From: Saitoella complicata NRRL Y-17804
Lineage: Eukaryota; Ascomycota; Saitoellomycetes; Saitoellales; Saitoellaceae
Assembly: GCF_001661265.1 (NCBI RefSeq)
Contig: NW_017567002.1
Coordinates: forward strand, 124,001 to 188,000
Direction of reading: 5' to 3'
DNA: 64,000 nucleotides
The notes below the pieces were generated by a model, which had not been told where the DNA came from, ran no database searches, and saw nothing but the letters and a program-made list of their open reading frames with translations. Numbering within the stretch: the stretch's first letter is position 1; the number at the start of each line of letters is the position of its first letter. The position numbers and the translations under genes were made by a program. Below are positions 21,162 to 31,466 of this stretch, in pieces.

Positions 21162-21405
21162 GATGCAGAGCACACGAGATTGAAGTCAGCTTGATGAGAC
21201 GAGGGATAGTAGTCGAGGAGAAGTGATTGAACTAGAGAGTCAGGAGAGTGATAGAGGAAGGCGGATATTGAGTTGGGGAATCGTCAAGTGATGTTATGGA
21301 AGGACACTTGGGATGATCCATAACAGCTGCGATCGTCCTTTCATAGCTAGTAATTTAATTTGACGATATGCCAAGTGTCTGTGTCTCTTCCATTGTAGTA
21401 TATCA

Positions 21406-22158
21406 TCATCTCCTCCCACCCTGTTTCCCTCCACCCTGCTTAATAGGAACCGCAGGCCCTTTCGGTTGTTGAGCCGTCCCACCCTGTCCCGCCAAGAAAC
21501 TCGCCATCGAAAAGTTCTCGAGCGCACCAAGCGGATTCGAAGCAATCTGTGCCCCAGCCCCACCAGATTCTTGAAACTTCTTCAACTCTTCCGGATCAAT
21601 TCCTTCCTGCAACTTGGGCATAACGAACATCATAGCACCCATGAAGATCATGATCAGCAACATTGGGTTGGAGAGTAGTCCCTTGAAGTTGAGGCTTTCG
21701 CGGGGGATGTAGAAAGAAGATTGGGAGCTCGGGCGGAGAGTGAGGGGGTAAGGGAGTTTTGCGCCTTTGTTGGAGAAGGAGTTTGCGCGGAAGGTTTGGT
21801 GGACGACAATATCCTCGGGTGCAACGGTGACTTCGTCGGTAGAGGCTTTGGCTGCGATTGCAGCGGCTTCGTCGGCGGACAAAATGTCTATCCGGACGGG
21901 GGAGAAGATATGCGTGTTTGCCCACACCTCAAGTAGATAAGCCCCCTCTGACACATTCTTGATCTCGAACCTTCCCTCCGGACCCGGGTGCGTCTTCTTA
22001 CTCACACCCGCCGCGGACAGTGTGATGAGCGTCGTTGGAGGGAGAGCATGGATGTCGGGGAGATGTTGGTTCGCTGCGATGCGACCTTGCACCGTAGCAG
22101 CGGATGCAAGGGAAGCTGCTGAGGCTACAAGAAGCCCGAGCAGGGAGGATAACTGCAT
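21406..22158 (-). CDS. EMC7: ER membrane protein complex subunit 7
   Basis: An intronless 250-residue protein. A signal peptide covers residues 1-20; the luminal beta-sandwich follows (TVQGRIAANQ, TTLITLSAAG, RFEIKNVSEGAYLLEVWANT); then RESLNFKGLLSNPMLLIMIF leads into one transmembrane helix (residues about 167-186) and a cytosolic tail with MPKLQEGIDPEELKKFQES. That order is diagnostic of EMC7. The EMC inserts tail-anchored and multipass proteins into the ER membrane; subunit 7 contributes to the luminal cap. The Gly/Gln-rich end is poorly conserved, as in other fungi. Confidence 0.93.
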   Translation of the reverse strand: MQLSSLLGLLVASAASLASAATVQGRIAANQHLPDIHALPPTTLITLSAAGVSKKTHPGPEGRFEIKNVSEGAYLLEVWANTHIFSPVRIDILSADEAAAIAAKASTDEVTVAPEDIVVHQTFRANSFSNKGAKLPYPLTLRPSSQSSFYIPRESLNFKGLLSNPMLLIMIFMGAMMFVMPKLQEGIDPEELKKFQESGGAGAQIASNPLGALENFSMASFLAGQGGTAQQPKGPAVPIKQGGGKQGGRR

Positions 22159-22313
22159 TTGATTATTGTTCGGTGATTATTGTTCGGTTTTTGGTGCTCG
22201 GTGCGTCGTACGTTGAACCTCAACCTCCCAGGAACGAACGGGCTCTCGTACACCCAAGGCACTTTGACGTCAAGCAAACCTTAATTGAGTACGGTCCTGT
22301 TGGAAACTTTACA

Positions 22314-23330
22314 ATGTCTTTGGCAGCAAAACGGAAGCTCTCTGAGCTCTTGAACTCCCTTGATTCTCCCTCGCCTGCCAGCACACCGAGGAAGGTCGCT
22401 GCTATATCGTCAAAGGAGGGAACACCGACACCAAAGAAGGCGGCGAAGCCTGGATCACTGTATGCTCCCTATTCTCGAGAACTCTTCCTCGAGAGACTCG
22501 GGATGTTCCGGCCAGCGGTGTGGTCCTACAAGCCTACCTCTATCGACGAAGTCGCGTGGGCGAAACGCGGATGGATCTGCCCCGGCACCCAGAAGGACAC
22601 AGTCGAATGCGGAGTATGCAGTCAGACTCTCCTCGTACTATCACAAGCACAGGGTGATGTCGATGAGGAGGTTAGGGAAGCGACCGAGAAGGCATTGGAG
22701 GAAAAGTACGCCGAGATGATCGTGACATCACATAAAGAGAACTGTCCCTGGCGGAAGAGAGGATGCGATGAAACCATCTTCAGACTACCGTTATCAGATC
22801 CACAATCTGCACGGGAAGCTTTGGAATCACGAGTCGAATCCCTTTTATCACATTCCGACACTTTGTCCTTGAATATCGACATGAAAACCGGTACACTATC
22901 ACCTGACACCCTCCCTACCCTCCTCCGAAAACCCACAATACCACCCCCCATCCTCGCCCTCGCCCTCTTCGGCTGGTCCGCCACATCCACCAACCCCAGC
23001 GACACAGCAACAGCAACCCTAACGTGCACAACCTGCCACCGCCGCCGTGGCCTCTGGAACCTAAAAGCCGGCGATGAATTGGACTTAGTGGAAGAGCATC
23101 GGGGCTACTGTCCGTGGATATCGGCGGCGTCCCAGGCGGGGCCGGTGGCGGGGTGGGAGCAGTTGTTGCGGATGATGGAGAAGACGACGCCCAAGGAGCG
23201 GGAAGCACGGAGGCAGAGTGGGCAGGGGGCAGAGGTCTCGCAAGCTGAGACGGAAGATGGGAAGGTAGACGCACCGGAAGAAGATCCGGTGACTAGATTA
23301 AGGAAGTTACGAGCCAGGCTGGGACTATAG
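22314..23330 (+). CDS. rsm1: C3HC zinc-finger protein, Rsm1/NIPA family
   Basis: An intronless 338-residue protein. The start at 22314 is chosen because the frame's upstream part (from 22104) overlaps the EMC7 gene and lacks conservation. The C3HC zinc finger spans residues about 47-170: SLYAPYSRELFLERLGMF, WAKRGWIC, VECGVCSQTLLV and SHKENCPWRKRGCDETIFRL. A second, Rsm1-type motif follows: LTCTTCHRRRGLWNL and EEHRGYCPWIS. In fission yeast Rsm1 works in mRNA export; in animals the relative NIPA is a ubiquitin-ligase adaptor. An mRNA-export role is inferred. It is divergent from EMC7 with about 155 bp between. Confidence 0.92.
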   Translation: MSLAAKRKLSELLNSLDSPSPASTPRKVAAISSKEGTPTPKKAAKPGSLYAPYSRELFLERLGMFRPAVWSYKPTSIDEVAWAKRGWICPGTQKDTVECGVCSQTLLVLSQAQGDVDEEVREATEKALEEKYAEMIVTSHKENCPWRKRGCDETIFRLPLSDPQSAREALESRVESLLSHSDTLSLNIDMKTGTLSPDTLPTLLRKPTIPPPILALALFGWSATSTNPSDTATATLTCTTCHRRRGLWNLKAGDELDLVEEHRGYCPWISAASQAGPVAGWEQLLRMMEKTTPKEREARRQSGQGAEVSQAETEDGKVDAPEEDPVTRLRKLRARLGL

Positions 23331-23552
23331 ATCTAGAAAATCAAAAAATGTGAAAGCAAACCTTAGTGGAAGTATGTGGTAATATCCCTTTTCGGCCGTT
23401 AGGCCGGTAAAATACAATATCGATGAAACAAGAACGAACGCAAAGAAACAAACCCATGGCCATGCCGGAAAAGCAAAAACTACACTAGTCGTATTAACTC
23501 CTCCCATCTCATCTCGTCTACGCCCTTCTTCTTACACAACATCCTTCACCAT

Positions 23553-25829
23553 CTAACCGTAAGCAACCTCAGGCTTAGGCTGCACTGATGGATCTCTCAG
23601 GTCAGGGTTGTTGTGCTTGTATCCAGTCGCCGAACATCTCGCCATAGTCGCCGAAGACCTCGAAATAACATCAGTCATGTAGAAGTCCTCAATCACTCTC
23701 TTCATTGGTGCGTCCGTAGGCTTGCTGCCCTTGTTCGCATCAACCAACTGTGCCTTGACACCGAGTGCTGCCAGTGTTGAGGGCTCGACGAGGTCGTATC
23801 TGGAGAGGGATGGTGCGATGTCGTTCATGCGGTCACGGACGGAGTGGATGTCGTCGTAAGGGAGGGAGACCTCGAGGACCTCGGCGGCGGCACGGATGAT
23901 CTTCCAGTCAACACGGGCGACACCGGGGGGGTTGACGGCGGCGCGGGTGACCTGGGTACGACCCTCAGTGTTAACGAAGGTGGTGGACTTCTCCGTGTAA
24001 GCGGCTCCGGGGAGAACGACATCGGCGAACTGAGCACCGACATCACCGTGGTGGCCCTGGTAGACGACGAAAGCGTCCTTGGGGAGGTCAGCAGCGGCAA
24101 CCTCATCGGCGTTCAACAACCAGATGAATTTGGGGGTGGTCTGCGCGACGGCCTCTGATGGGGGAACGAAACCGATATCGTAGGCGGCGGCACGAGAAGC
24201 CTGGCGCTGGAGAACGTTGTATCCGTTCCACTCCTCGTTGAAGAAGACACCGTTGTTCTTGTGGACGAACTGACCGAGGATCTCGTAGATGGCCTTAGCA
24301 TCGGCGTGCTCGGTGACACCAGAACCGACGATGATCATGGGCTTCTTGGCACCAGCGAGCTTCTTGCCGAGGTCACCAGCGAGGGCTTTCTTCAAGGCGG
24401 CGCCGGACTCTCCATAGTGCTCATAGTCGAAGGTAGTGTCGATCTTCTCACCGACGAGGGAGATCTCCATCCCATCGCGGAGCCATGCCTTGCGGATACG
24501 GGCGTTAAGGACAGAAGCCTCGTGACGGGGGTTTGAGCCGACGATGAGGATCTGGTCAGCGTCCTCGATTCCGGGGACGGTGGCGTTGAAGAGGTAGTTG
24601 GAACGGACGTCAACACCGTGAGCAGGAGGCTTGGAGCCGTTGGGGATGTCAAGAGCCAAGTTCTCGGAACCGAGCTTGTTGACGAGATCCTTGAGGACGA
24701 CCATGGACTCGGCATCGGCGTGCTGACCAGCAATAGCCTTGAGCTCATCGCCCTTAGGAGACAAACGCTTGTAGGCCTCAGCGATCTGGTTCAAGGCCTG
24801 CTCCCAGGAAGCGGGCTCGAAGCGGTTGCCGTTCTTAACGAGGGGGTTGGTGAGACGCTGAGCGGAGAGACCGTCGTAAGCGTAACGGGTCTTGTCGGAA
24901 ATCCACTCCTCGTTGACATCGTCGTTCAAACGGGGCACGACACGCATAACCTGGACGCCACGAGAGTCGACACGAATAGCGGAACCAAGACCGTCCATAA
25001 CATCGATGGACTCGGTCTTCTTCAACTCCCAAGGACGAGCGCGGAAAGCATAGGGTTTGTGGGTGAGGGCACCGACGGGGCAAAGGTCGGCAACGTTACC
25101 GGACATCTCAGAGTCGAGGGCCTGCTCGATGTAAGTGCCGATCTGCATGTCGTTACCACGGCCGGTACTACCGAGCTCAGGAGCACCGGCGATCTGGTTG
25201 GCGAAACGGACACAACGTGTGCAGTGAATACACCTGTTCATGCTGGTCTTTACGACGGGTCCGATGTTCTTGTCCTCCACAGCCCTCTTTCCGGTGATCT
25301 CGTGGAACCTCCCCCGGTCGCTTCCGTACCTCATACTCTGGTCCTGCAAATCACACTCTCCTCCCTGGTCACAGACAGGACAGTCGAGAGGGTGGTTGGC
25401 CAGCAAGAACTCCATGACACCTTCACGGGCCTTGTGAACGAGAGGGGTGTCGGTCTTGATGACCATACCGGCCTGAACGGGCATGGCGCAAGAGGCGACA
25501 GGCTTTGGTGCGCGCTCCATTTCAACAAGACACATACGGCAGTTACCGGCGATCTGGAGCTTCTCGTGGTAACAATATCTTGGGATAGAGACACCGGCCT
25601 TCTCACAAGCCTGGATCAACGCGGATCCCTGCTCAATAGAAACCTTCTTTCCATCGATAGTCAACTCAACCTCGGCGCGGGCGACACGGGAAGTCGAGAA
25701 AGCACGGTTTGCTATAGGGAACGACAGTCAGCTCCAGCTCCTGGAAGTCATTCAATGACCGGGTGTTCGGGATTACTAACCCGAAGGCAGAGCGCGGCGA
25801 GCAGCCCTAGACGCAATACGGCTGAACAT
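23553..25829 (-). CDS. NDUFS1: NADH:ubiquinone oxidoreductase 75/78 kDa subunit (complex I)
   Basis: Two exons (25781-25829 and 23553-25711) around a 69-nt intron give 735 residues. The first exon and start of the second encode a mitochondrial targeting peptide (MFSRIASRAARRALPSANR then AFSTSRVAR). The N-terminal 2Fe-2S domain shows PRYCYHEKLQIAGNCRMCLV; the next iron-sulphur domain shows CPVCDQGGECDLQDQSMRYG, and then HCTRCVRFANQIAG and CPVGALT. The rest is the molybdopterin-oxidoreductase-like fold. The subunit carries three iron-sulphur centres (N1b, N4, N5) of the electron path from NADH. Codon use is strongly biased, as expected for a highly expressed gene. Its presence shows the organism keeps complex I, unlike Saccharomyces and Schizosaccharomyces. 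Confidence 0.97.
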
Positions 25830-27176
25830 TATGTAAACCCTTCAGATAGAGACGGCGAATCAGGCGGACGGGTATATAAGGGAAGGCCGACGGCTGTGAC
25901 AGGCCTGCTGATTAGTAACGGTTGATGTCGTTGATGTAGGTTCCTCCCAAGTGCTCGAATTTGGAGGCACAAGTGTGGAGGTCAGCCGTCGCCCAATGAG
26001 AGCCGCGTATTTGACAATGGAGAAATAAGAGCAGACTCGAAAACAGACACCATGAAAAGAATCATTTAAGACTGCAAAAATAACACATTTACTTCTCGTA
26101 GAAAGAACCGGCATCTTTGGTCAGCAAGGCACAGTTCCCACACACCGCCACACCAGCAAACTTAATAACCCGACGCACGCCCGCCAACAACTGATCCCCA
26201 ATTGTATTCTCGAACTCTATTGTAGAGCAGCTGGCAGATCTAGTATCAAGACCCATGCTTTCTGTTCTCTACCGAGCTTCGTAGAGGGATGTTTAGCAGC
26301 ATTAATCCCCAGCTGGAGCGTGCTTAGTCCTCTTCCCTCGACGCAGAGGGGGGTGAGCGAGGAGGTATTGTTCCTTACCAGGGGATTGACATCACTTGTG
26401 CGACTCGATTAGTTGAAATCAAACTCTTTTACTTGACATCTGCGCACTCTTGCCTTCGACGCCTGCCGACGACACCCTTGAAATCCGCGCCATTACGGCA
26501 TGTTTCAGTTGCATCCCTACACACCAGAGTTCTGTGGAACTGCGTTGTCCCGGCTGTTCTGCTGTTTCGTCCGATGAGTTGTCGTCCTCTTTCTCGACCT
26601 CCTCCTTGTCCTCCATGACATTCGTACACCGGATACATAGTGCGTTGTACCCTCATAAGACCAATGTACAATCATCAATTCAGCCGTAACATCATTGTAT
26701 CATAGAAGTTAGCCTTTAGTGCACAGGATCAGCGAGATGGCGAACACGCAGGAGCGCTTGAGCCAACGTCCGGATCCGAGATCAATACCGGACAAGAGGA
26801 ACGACAGAACATGTTTGATCAAGGGCGTTATTTCACCACGCCGTCATTGCTCTACATGCAATAGCTATTTAAATCCGCGAAAGTGGTTCATCTGAGTGTG
26901 CTGGGTATCCCAAGGTGTCCGTTCACTGGCCGCTGTCCTCCGCAGCTTCCTGGATACCAGCTGGAGTCGAACTACATTGAGCACGGCACGACGAAATTGC
27001 AAGCACAAAACCAACGTACGGGCGCTTTTGAGGCTCTGATCAAGCTTTCTGGCCAAAGACAGTGCTGTCCCACAATTTGAGCAGTTGTAATGCATGAACG
27101 TTGAGAATACACGAACTATCAACCTCGGACCTGTGTTTGAGTAGAGCTATATGTGGTTTTGAAAGCTACAACAAAC
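25830..27176. other. 1.35 kb intergenic region, no gene recognised
   Basis: Between the complex I gene and the 5S rRNA. Short frames exist; one at 26450-26689 encodes a CFSC...CPGC spacing reminiscent of a zinc ribbon, but it has no homologous context that I recognise and no clear splice partners. No transposon ends or long repeats are visible. Confidence 0.35.
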
Positions 27177-27295
27177 AGATACGGCCATACCATGATGAAA
27201 GCACAGGATCCCGTCCGATCTCCTAAGTTAAGCATCATAGGGCCCAGTCAGTACTAGCGTGGGAGACCAGCTGGGAATACTCGGGTGCTGTATCT
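27177..27295 (+). rRNA. 5S ribosomal RNA
   Basis: About 119 nt that match fungal 5S rRNA. The 5' end GATACGGCCATACC pairs with the 3' end GGTGCTGTATC to form helix I; ATCCCGTCCGATC, GTTAAGC and CAGTACTAGCGTGGGAGACC are the conserved loop and internal-control-region segments used by TFIIIA. A T run (27295-27299) ends the gene as a polymerase III terminator. The gene is single and not in an rDNA array, so 5S genes are dispersed, as in Pezizomycotina, fission yeast and Yarrowia. Confidence 0.95.
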
Positions 27296-27362
27296 TTTTG
27301 CTTCTTCCCCGGCGTCATCCGTTTACCTTACAATCCCAATCCAAGCGGCCTCTCTCCATCGA

Positions 27363-27620
27363 ATGAGCCGAGAAGAACAACGCTCATCCGATTCGCCCCA
27401 AACCTCACCACTCCGAGACCCATTCAATCTCGGCTTCATCTCGGCCGGCACACCTGTCATTCCTCGGCTAGCTGCATACACCCATGAAAGTGCCGGTGAC
27501 CTCCCGTCGCGAGCTCTCTCGACCGCGGTCAATCTAGAACGCCAGATGCAACACCTTCAGTGGCATTTCCGTAATCTCTCATCTGAAATGTTGGGAATGA
27601 AGCCACAGCCCAAGGAATGA
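27363..27620 (+). CDS. Short hypothetical protein downstream of 5S rRNA
   Basis: An open frame of 85 codons starting 63 bp after the 5S terminator. The product is Ser/Pro-rich at first (MSREEQRSSDSPQTSPLRDP) and ends in an amphipathic stretch (ALSTAVNLERQMQHLQWHF). I recognise no domain. Its composition looks protein-like and the start context is reasonable, but without conservation or splicing evidence it may be a chance frame. Confidence 0.3.
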   Translation: MSREEQRSSDSPQTSPLRDPFNLGFISAGTPVIPRLAAYTHESAGDLPSRALSTAVNLERQMQHLQWHFRNLSSEMLGMKPQPKE

Positions 27621-27918
27621 TGGCAGTGCAAGTTAGGGTTGACCATTCCGCGTACTAGCGGCCGCGGCAGGGTCCAGCTACGTACATGTAGCCAAGCCTC
27701 CTCGTCGTTGATACCCGATATCCGTTGTCTGTTGAAGATTCGATGGAGTCTGATAGGTGATGACGATGTAATCGCGGATGGCGGCAACAGGTGGGAGACA
27801 ACTTCGAAATTTGGATATGTGAGCGCTCAATGAAGATCATAGTGTACACCTTGGTATTCTCTGACTTACTGTATCATCATCTTTTGTATGCTGCTATCCT
27901 ACACTCTTCACGCTTCGC

Positions 27919-28881
27919 TTACTGCTCCTCAGTCTCCCAAACATCATATCCAAACGTATCCTTCATATTAACAAACCTAACATTCCTCCCCTCCGCAACC
28001 CCATTAATAACCTTCATATCGTCCTCACTCAACTCCAAATCCTGAAAGTTGGCTGCAATCCTGCTAGGCGTAGAAGACTTGGGAACACAAGCGTATCCAC
28101 GCTGGACGGCCCAGGAGATAAGGATGTTCGCGAGCGGCTGATTGAGTTTCTCGGAGAGGGAGATGAGTGTTTTGTCTTGGAGGAGGCGTTCGCCGGTCGT
28201 TGGTACTTGGTTTTGGGAGCCCAGGGGGGAGTAGGCGATTGGCAAGATCTTGTTGTCGAGGCAGAATTTGACCAAGTCGGGTTGGGGGAGGAAGGGGTGG
28301 AGTTCGACTTGGTTCGCGGCGGGGGGGATTTCGGCGATGGCGAGAAGTTCCTTCAGGCGGCGGATGGTCCAGTTGGAGACACCGATGGCTTTGGTGAGGC
28401 CGTCGCGTTGGAGTTTTTCCATTGCGCGCCAGGTGGGCTCGGGGTTTTCGGTGAGGTCCTTGAGGATGACGTACTTTCCATCCTCACCAATCTTGGGCTC
28501 ATTGTGCTCGTCCTTCTCAGCGGCAATAGGCCAATGCACCAAATACAAATCCAGGTAGTCCAATCCCAGGTTTTTCAATGAGCTCTTACAACTCCATTCC
28601 ACGTCCTCGGGACGGTGCAAGTGGTTCCAGACCTTGGTGACGATGAACAGATCCTCACGCTTCACGGACTTGTCCTCGGCGAGGAAATCACGGATGGCCT
28701 GCCCGACCTCGTCTTCGTTCTTGTAGAACCAGGCACAATCGAGGTGACGGTACCCAGCGCGGAGGGCAGCGATGGCGGCGGTGTAGGTTTGGCCTTTTGC
28801 GCCCTCGTTTGCGAAGGTGCCGAAGCCTACGCCAGGGATCTTTGCGCCTGTGTTGAGAGTGAAGTGACGGCCGAGAGACAT
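27919..28881 (-). CDS. Aldo-keto reductase
   Basis: An intronless 320-residue NADPH-dependent aldo-keto reductase (TIM barrel). The start at 28881 is chosen because it begins the conserved MSLGRHFTLNTGAKIPGVGF; the frame extends upstream to 29211 without family similarity. The catalytic tetrad is visible: D and Y in RHLDCAWFYKNEDEVG, K in IVTKVWNHLH, and H in LYLVHWPI. The coenzyme-binding end shows ISWAVQRGYACVPKSSTPSR. Yeast relatives include Gcy1/Ypr1-type glycerol dehydrogenases and xylose reductases. The substrate cannot be told from the sequence. Confidence 0.93.
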   Translation of the reverse strand: MSLGRHFTLNTGAKIPGVGFGTFANEGAKGQTYTAAIAALRAGYRHLDCAWFYKNEDEVGQAIRDFLAEDKSVKREDLFIVTKVWNHLHRPEDVEWSCKSSLKNLGLDYLDLYLVHWPIAAEKDEHNEPKIGEDGKYVILKDLTENPEPTWRAMEKLQRDGLTKAIGVSNWTIRRLKELLAIAEIPPAANQVELHPFLPQPDLVKFCLDNKILPIAYSPLGSQNQVPTTGERLLQDKTLISLSEKLNQPLANILISWAVQRGYACVPKSSTPSRIAANFQDLELSEDDMKVINGVAEGRNVRFVNMKDTFGYDVWETEEQ

Positions 28882-29336
28882 GCTGATTGTAGTTGTAATT
28901 GTGAATATAATTGTGGGAGGCCGCTCTTTTGTAATGGTTCCAGGCAGGGAGTCGCTGCAGGGGCTTGGAATGACGTCGATCCCAATCTCGCACCCGCCTG
29001 CTAATTTGACCGCGCGGCCCGGAGGTAAATTGGCAGCGGGCAGTTGGGCAGTGGAAATGGACGGAGGCGGCCCGGCGAAGGGATGGCGACCAGCGTGACG
29101 GCTGCCAGCATTCATCCCGCAATCTCTCCGTTTTCCTCCATGTAACTTTGCTTGCTGCTGGAAAACTTGGTCGACGTCATCCCTCGGACTAGCTGAAGGA
29201 GGCAATTGCAAGTCGGAACCCGTCCCCTAGCTATCACATGAAGCCGGCCCTATTTATATCCAGGCCATTCCCCTCCGTCCTGCTCTTCTTCCATCCAATA
29301 TCCTCCTTAAGGACTTTTTACTAGTACAACGACAAT
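28882..29336. promoter_or_regulatory. Divergent promoter, TATA box for HAD gene
   Basis: 455 bp between the aldo-keto reductase (minus) and the HAD phosphatase (plus). TATTTATATC at 29251-29260 is a good TATA element about 80 bp before the HAD start codon. The aldo-keto reductase frame stays open into this region, but no family sequence is found there. Confidence 0.5.
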
Positions 29337-30812
29337 ATGCCCGGCTTCGACTCTTCAGACTTCCTCGACGGTGGTGTGATCATCTCTCCTCCCGCCGATG
29401 AGCACCAGTTCGGTAACATCAATATCCCCGGAGGCACCGGTGACGACAATGTCGTCGAGGTTCCCGCCTCTCGTTCTTCCTTGGCCGACTCTACCTCGAG
29501 AATGCACTCCCTCTCCATCTCTCCCTCCTTCCGTGACCGCAGGCGGTCCAGGAACTCATTCGGAGCTTCTCTTCCTATCCCCCGTCGTTCCATCGACCCC
29601 TCGAACAAGCAGGCCCTCTCTCACCGCGACTCATTGGCAGCTCAGGTCCAGAGCTTGGCACAGCAGAGGAAGGACGACCAGGCCCGTGATGAGAAGATGG
29701 AGAAGTTGAAGAACATGGCTTTCGTCTTCGATATCGATGGTGTGCTCGTCCACGGTGACCGATTCATCCCCGAGGGACGCAAGGTCCTTCGTATTTTGAA
29801 CGGTGAGAATGAGTTGGGTGTCAAGATCCCCCACGTTTTCGTTACCAACGGATCTGGAAAGCCTGAGGATGCTCGTTGTGAGCAGCTTTCCAACATCCTC
29901 GAGGCGCCTATCTCTACCCACCAGTTCATCCAGGCCCATACCCCCATGAGGGCTTTGGCCGAGTTCTACAACACCGTCTTGGTCGTTGGTGGTGAGGGTT
30001 ATCGCTGCCGTGAAGTCGCCGAGCTCTACGGCTTCAAGGACATCGTCGTCCCCAACGACATCGTCGCCTGGGACCCCACGCTCGCTCCCTTCCGCGTCTT
30101 TACTGACGAAGAGCGCAAGACTTCCCGTCCCCGTGACTTCTCCAAGATCAACATCGAGGCAATCATGGTCTTCTCCGACTCCCGCGACTACGCAACTGAC
30201 CTCCAAATCATCATGGACCTCCTCCAGTCCGAGAACGGTCGTTTGGGAACGATGGCCAAGGACCCCGTTTCCTCCCGTATCCCGATTTACTTCTCACACG
30301 GAGACTTGCTCTGTCCCTCTGAGCACTGGAAACCCCGTATGTCCCAGGGAACTTTCCGTCTCGCCCTCGAAGCGATGTACCACGCCATCACCGGCGTCGA
30401 ACTCGAGCGTGTCATCTACGGCAAGCCCGAAGCCGCCACTTACAAATTCGCTGACACCGTCCTTCAAGAGTGGCTCGAGGAGATCCACGGCGAGTACCGT
30501 CTCCCCGAGAACGTCTACATGATCGGTGATAACCCTCAATCCGATATCTGTGGTGCGAACGGATACGGGTGGAACTCGTGTTTGGTCAAGACGGGTGTTC
30601 ACCAGGGTGATGACAACGATAAGGAGAACCCTGCTTCTGAGGGTGTCTTTGAGAATGTGTTCTTTGCTGTTAAGCATGCGCTTGAGAAGCAGCTTGGAAA
30701 GGGTTTCGGATTGGTTGGCCCCCAGGATGGAGGGAAGGTCGATGTCATGGAGGCTAGGAGGCCGAGTTTGACGGATACGCCTGTTGTTCCGGAGAGTGCT
30801 ATTGAGGGATAA
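29337..30812 (+). CDS. HAD-superfamily phosphatase, CECR5/HDHD5 type
   Basis: An intronless 491-residue protein. The first 120 residues are Ser/Arg-rich and likely disordered. The HAD core follows: motif I is FVFDIDGVLVHGDRF (nucleophile Asp and the +2 Asp), motif II is VFVTNGSG, motif III includes VIYGKPEAATYKFAD, and motif IV is MIGDNPQSDICGANGYGW. The order and the VLVHG variant match the class IIA HAD proteins near CECR5, often mitochondrial in fungi. Substrates are not established. Codon use is extremely biased (C-ending, few rare codons), as for Hsp70 and complex I, so the gene is strongly expressed, and it has a TATA box. Confidence 0.88.
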   Translation: MPGFDSSDFLDGGVIISPPADEHQFGNINIPGGTGDDNVVEVPASRSSLADSTSRMHSLSISPSFRDRRRSRNSFGASLPIPRRSIDPSNKQALSHRDSLAAQVQSLAQQRKDDQARDEKMEKLKNMAFVFDIDGVLVHGDRFIPEGRKVLRILNGENELGVKIPHVFVTNGSGKPEDARCEQLSNILEAPISTHQFIQAHTPMRALAEFYNTVLVVGGEGYRCREVAELYGFKDIVVPNDIVAWDPTLAPFRVFTDEERKTSRPRDFSKINIEAIMVFSDSRDYATDLQIIMDLLQSENGRLGTMAKDPVSSRIPIYFSHGDLLCPSEHWKPRMSQGTFRLALEAMYHAITGVELERVIYGKPEAATYKFADTVLQEWLEEIHGEYRLPENVYMIGDNPQSDICGANGYGWNSCLVKTGVHQGDDNDKENPASEGVFENVFFAVKHALEKQLGKGFGLVGPQDGGKVDVMEARRPSLTDTPVVPESAIEG

Positions 30813-31394
30813 ATGTTCCCTGAGAGCCTTTGAGAGGTGGTAAGATACAAATGGGTCATTGGAGTTTTTATCGTTTGCTTTTCATTGCCTGTGTTTAAAG
30901 TTATTGTTGAAAAAAGTACAGAGTGTACGGTATTCGACCGCGCCAGTCGCTGTGCGATGCGAGGTTGGAAGATATATAGAACATTGAAAGTGTATTGCGT
31001 TTATCATTCGTCTCGTTCATTCTAGCCCAATACGTAGTTTTCTTCGTTGAGCTGGCGGCGGTGGGGCAGATGGTGGTGGGATATGAGTATCGTGTTCTCA
31101 CGTCGACGTCTACCTAGATGTCAATTTTTGATCCGCAGAATCCGCAAGGAGATGTTGACAGTTCTTCATTACAGAATATGAAGAGGTAAAGTGCGGAAAC
31201 AGCGGACAATCGAAGCCTTCATCTGCGCAAGCACACCTCGGTCAGACTGTGCGTTCATTCCAGATCATCTCCCTCCTGTCAATTCATTTCCCATGTCTCA
31301 GAACCAAGATGAACTGTCTGTGACAAAGGGTCGTCCATCCGGAAAATTCAAAAAATGGCTGTGGAGGTGAGAGCAAATAAAACCAAAAGAATGT
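30813..31394. other. Intergenic before tRNA-Ala
   Basis: 582 bp with the 3' flank of the HAD gene. Nothing coding or structured recognised. Confidence 0.4.
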
Positions 31395-31466
31395 GGAGAA
31401 GCTGGGAGTCGAACCCAGTACCTCTCGCATGCTAAGCGAGCGCTCTACCAGATGAGCTACATCCCC
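31395..31466 (-). tRNA. tRNA-Ala (anticodon AGC)
   Basis: A 72-nt cloverleaf on the minus strand. Acceptor GGGGATG/CTTCTCC, D arm GCTC/GAGC, anticodon arm CTCGC-TTAGCAT-GCGAG with anticodon AGC, and T arm CTGGG-TTCGACT-CCCAG. The G3:U70 wobble pair, the alanine identity element, is present (position 3 G faces T). There is one U-U mismatch at 6-67. No intron. A pyrimidine-rich TTCTTTT lies just downstream as the polymerase III terminator. Confidence 0.95.

Noticed and set aside
22104-22313. N-terminal extension of the Rsm1-type protein
   Set aside because: The open frame runs back into the EMC7 coding region, and the conserved protein starts at the ATG at 22314.
24618-25925. A 435-codon open frame on the plus strand
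   Set aside because: Antisense to the complex I 75/78 kDa gene; a product of the strong codon bias on the other strand.
25830-27176. Search for a transposon or virus-derived element in the gene-poor stretch
   Set aside because: No terminal repeats, target-site duplications, or polymerase-, integrase- or capsid-like frames were seen here or elsewhere in the window.
28882-29211. 110-codon N-terminal extension of the aldo-keto reductase
   Set aside because: It lacks family similarity and a sensible start; the conserved barrel begins at 28881.
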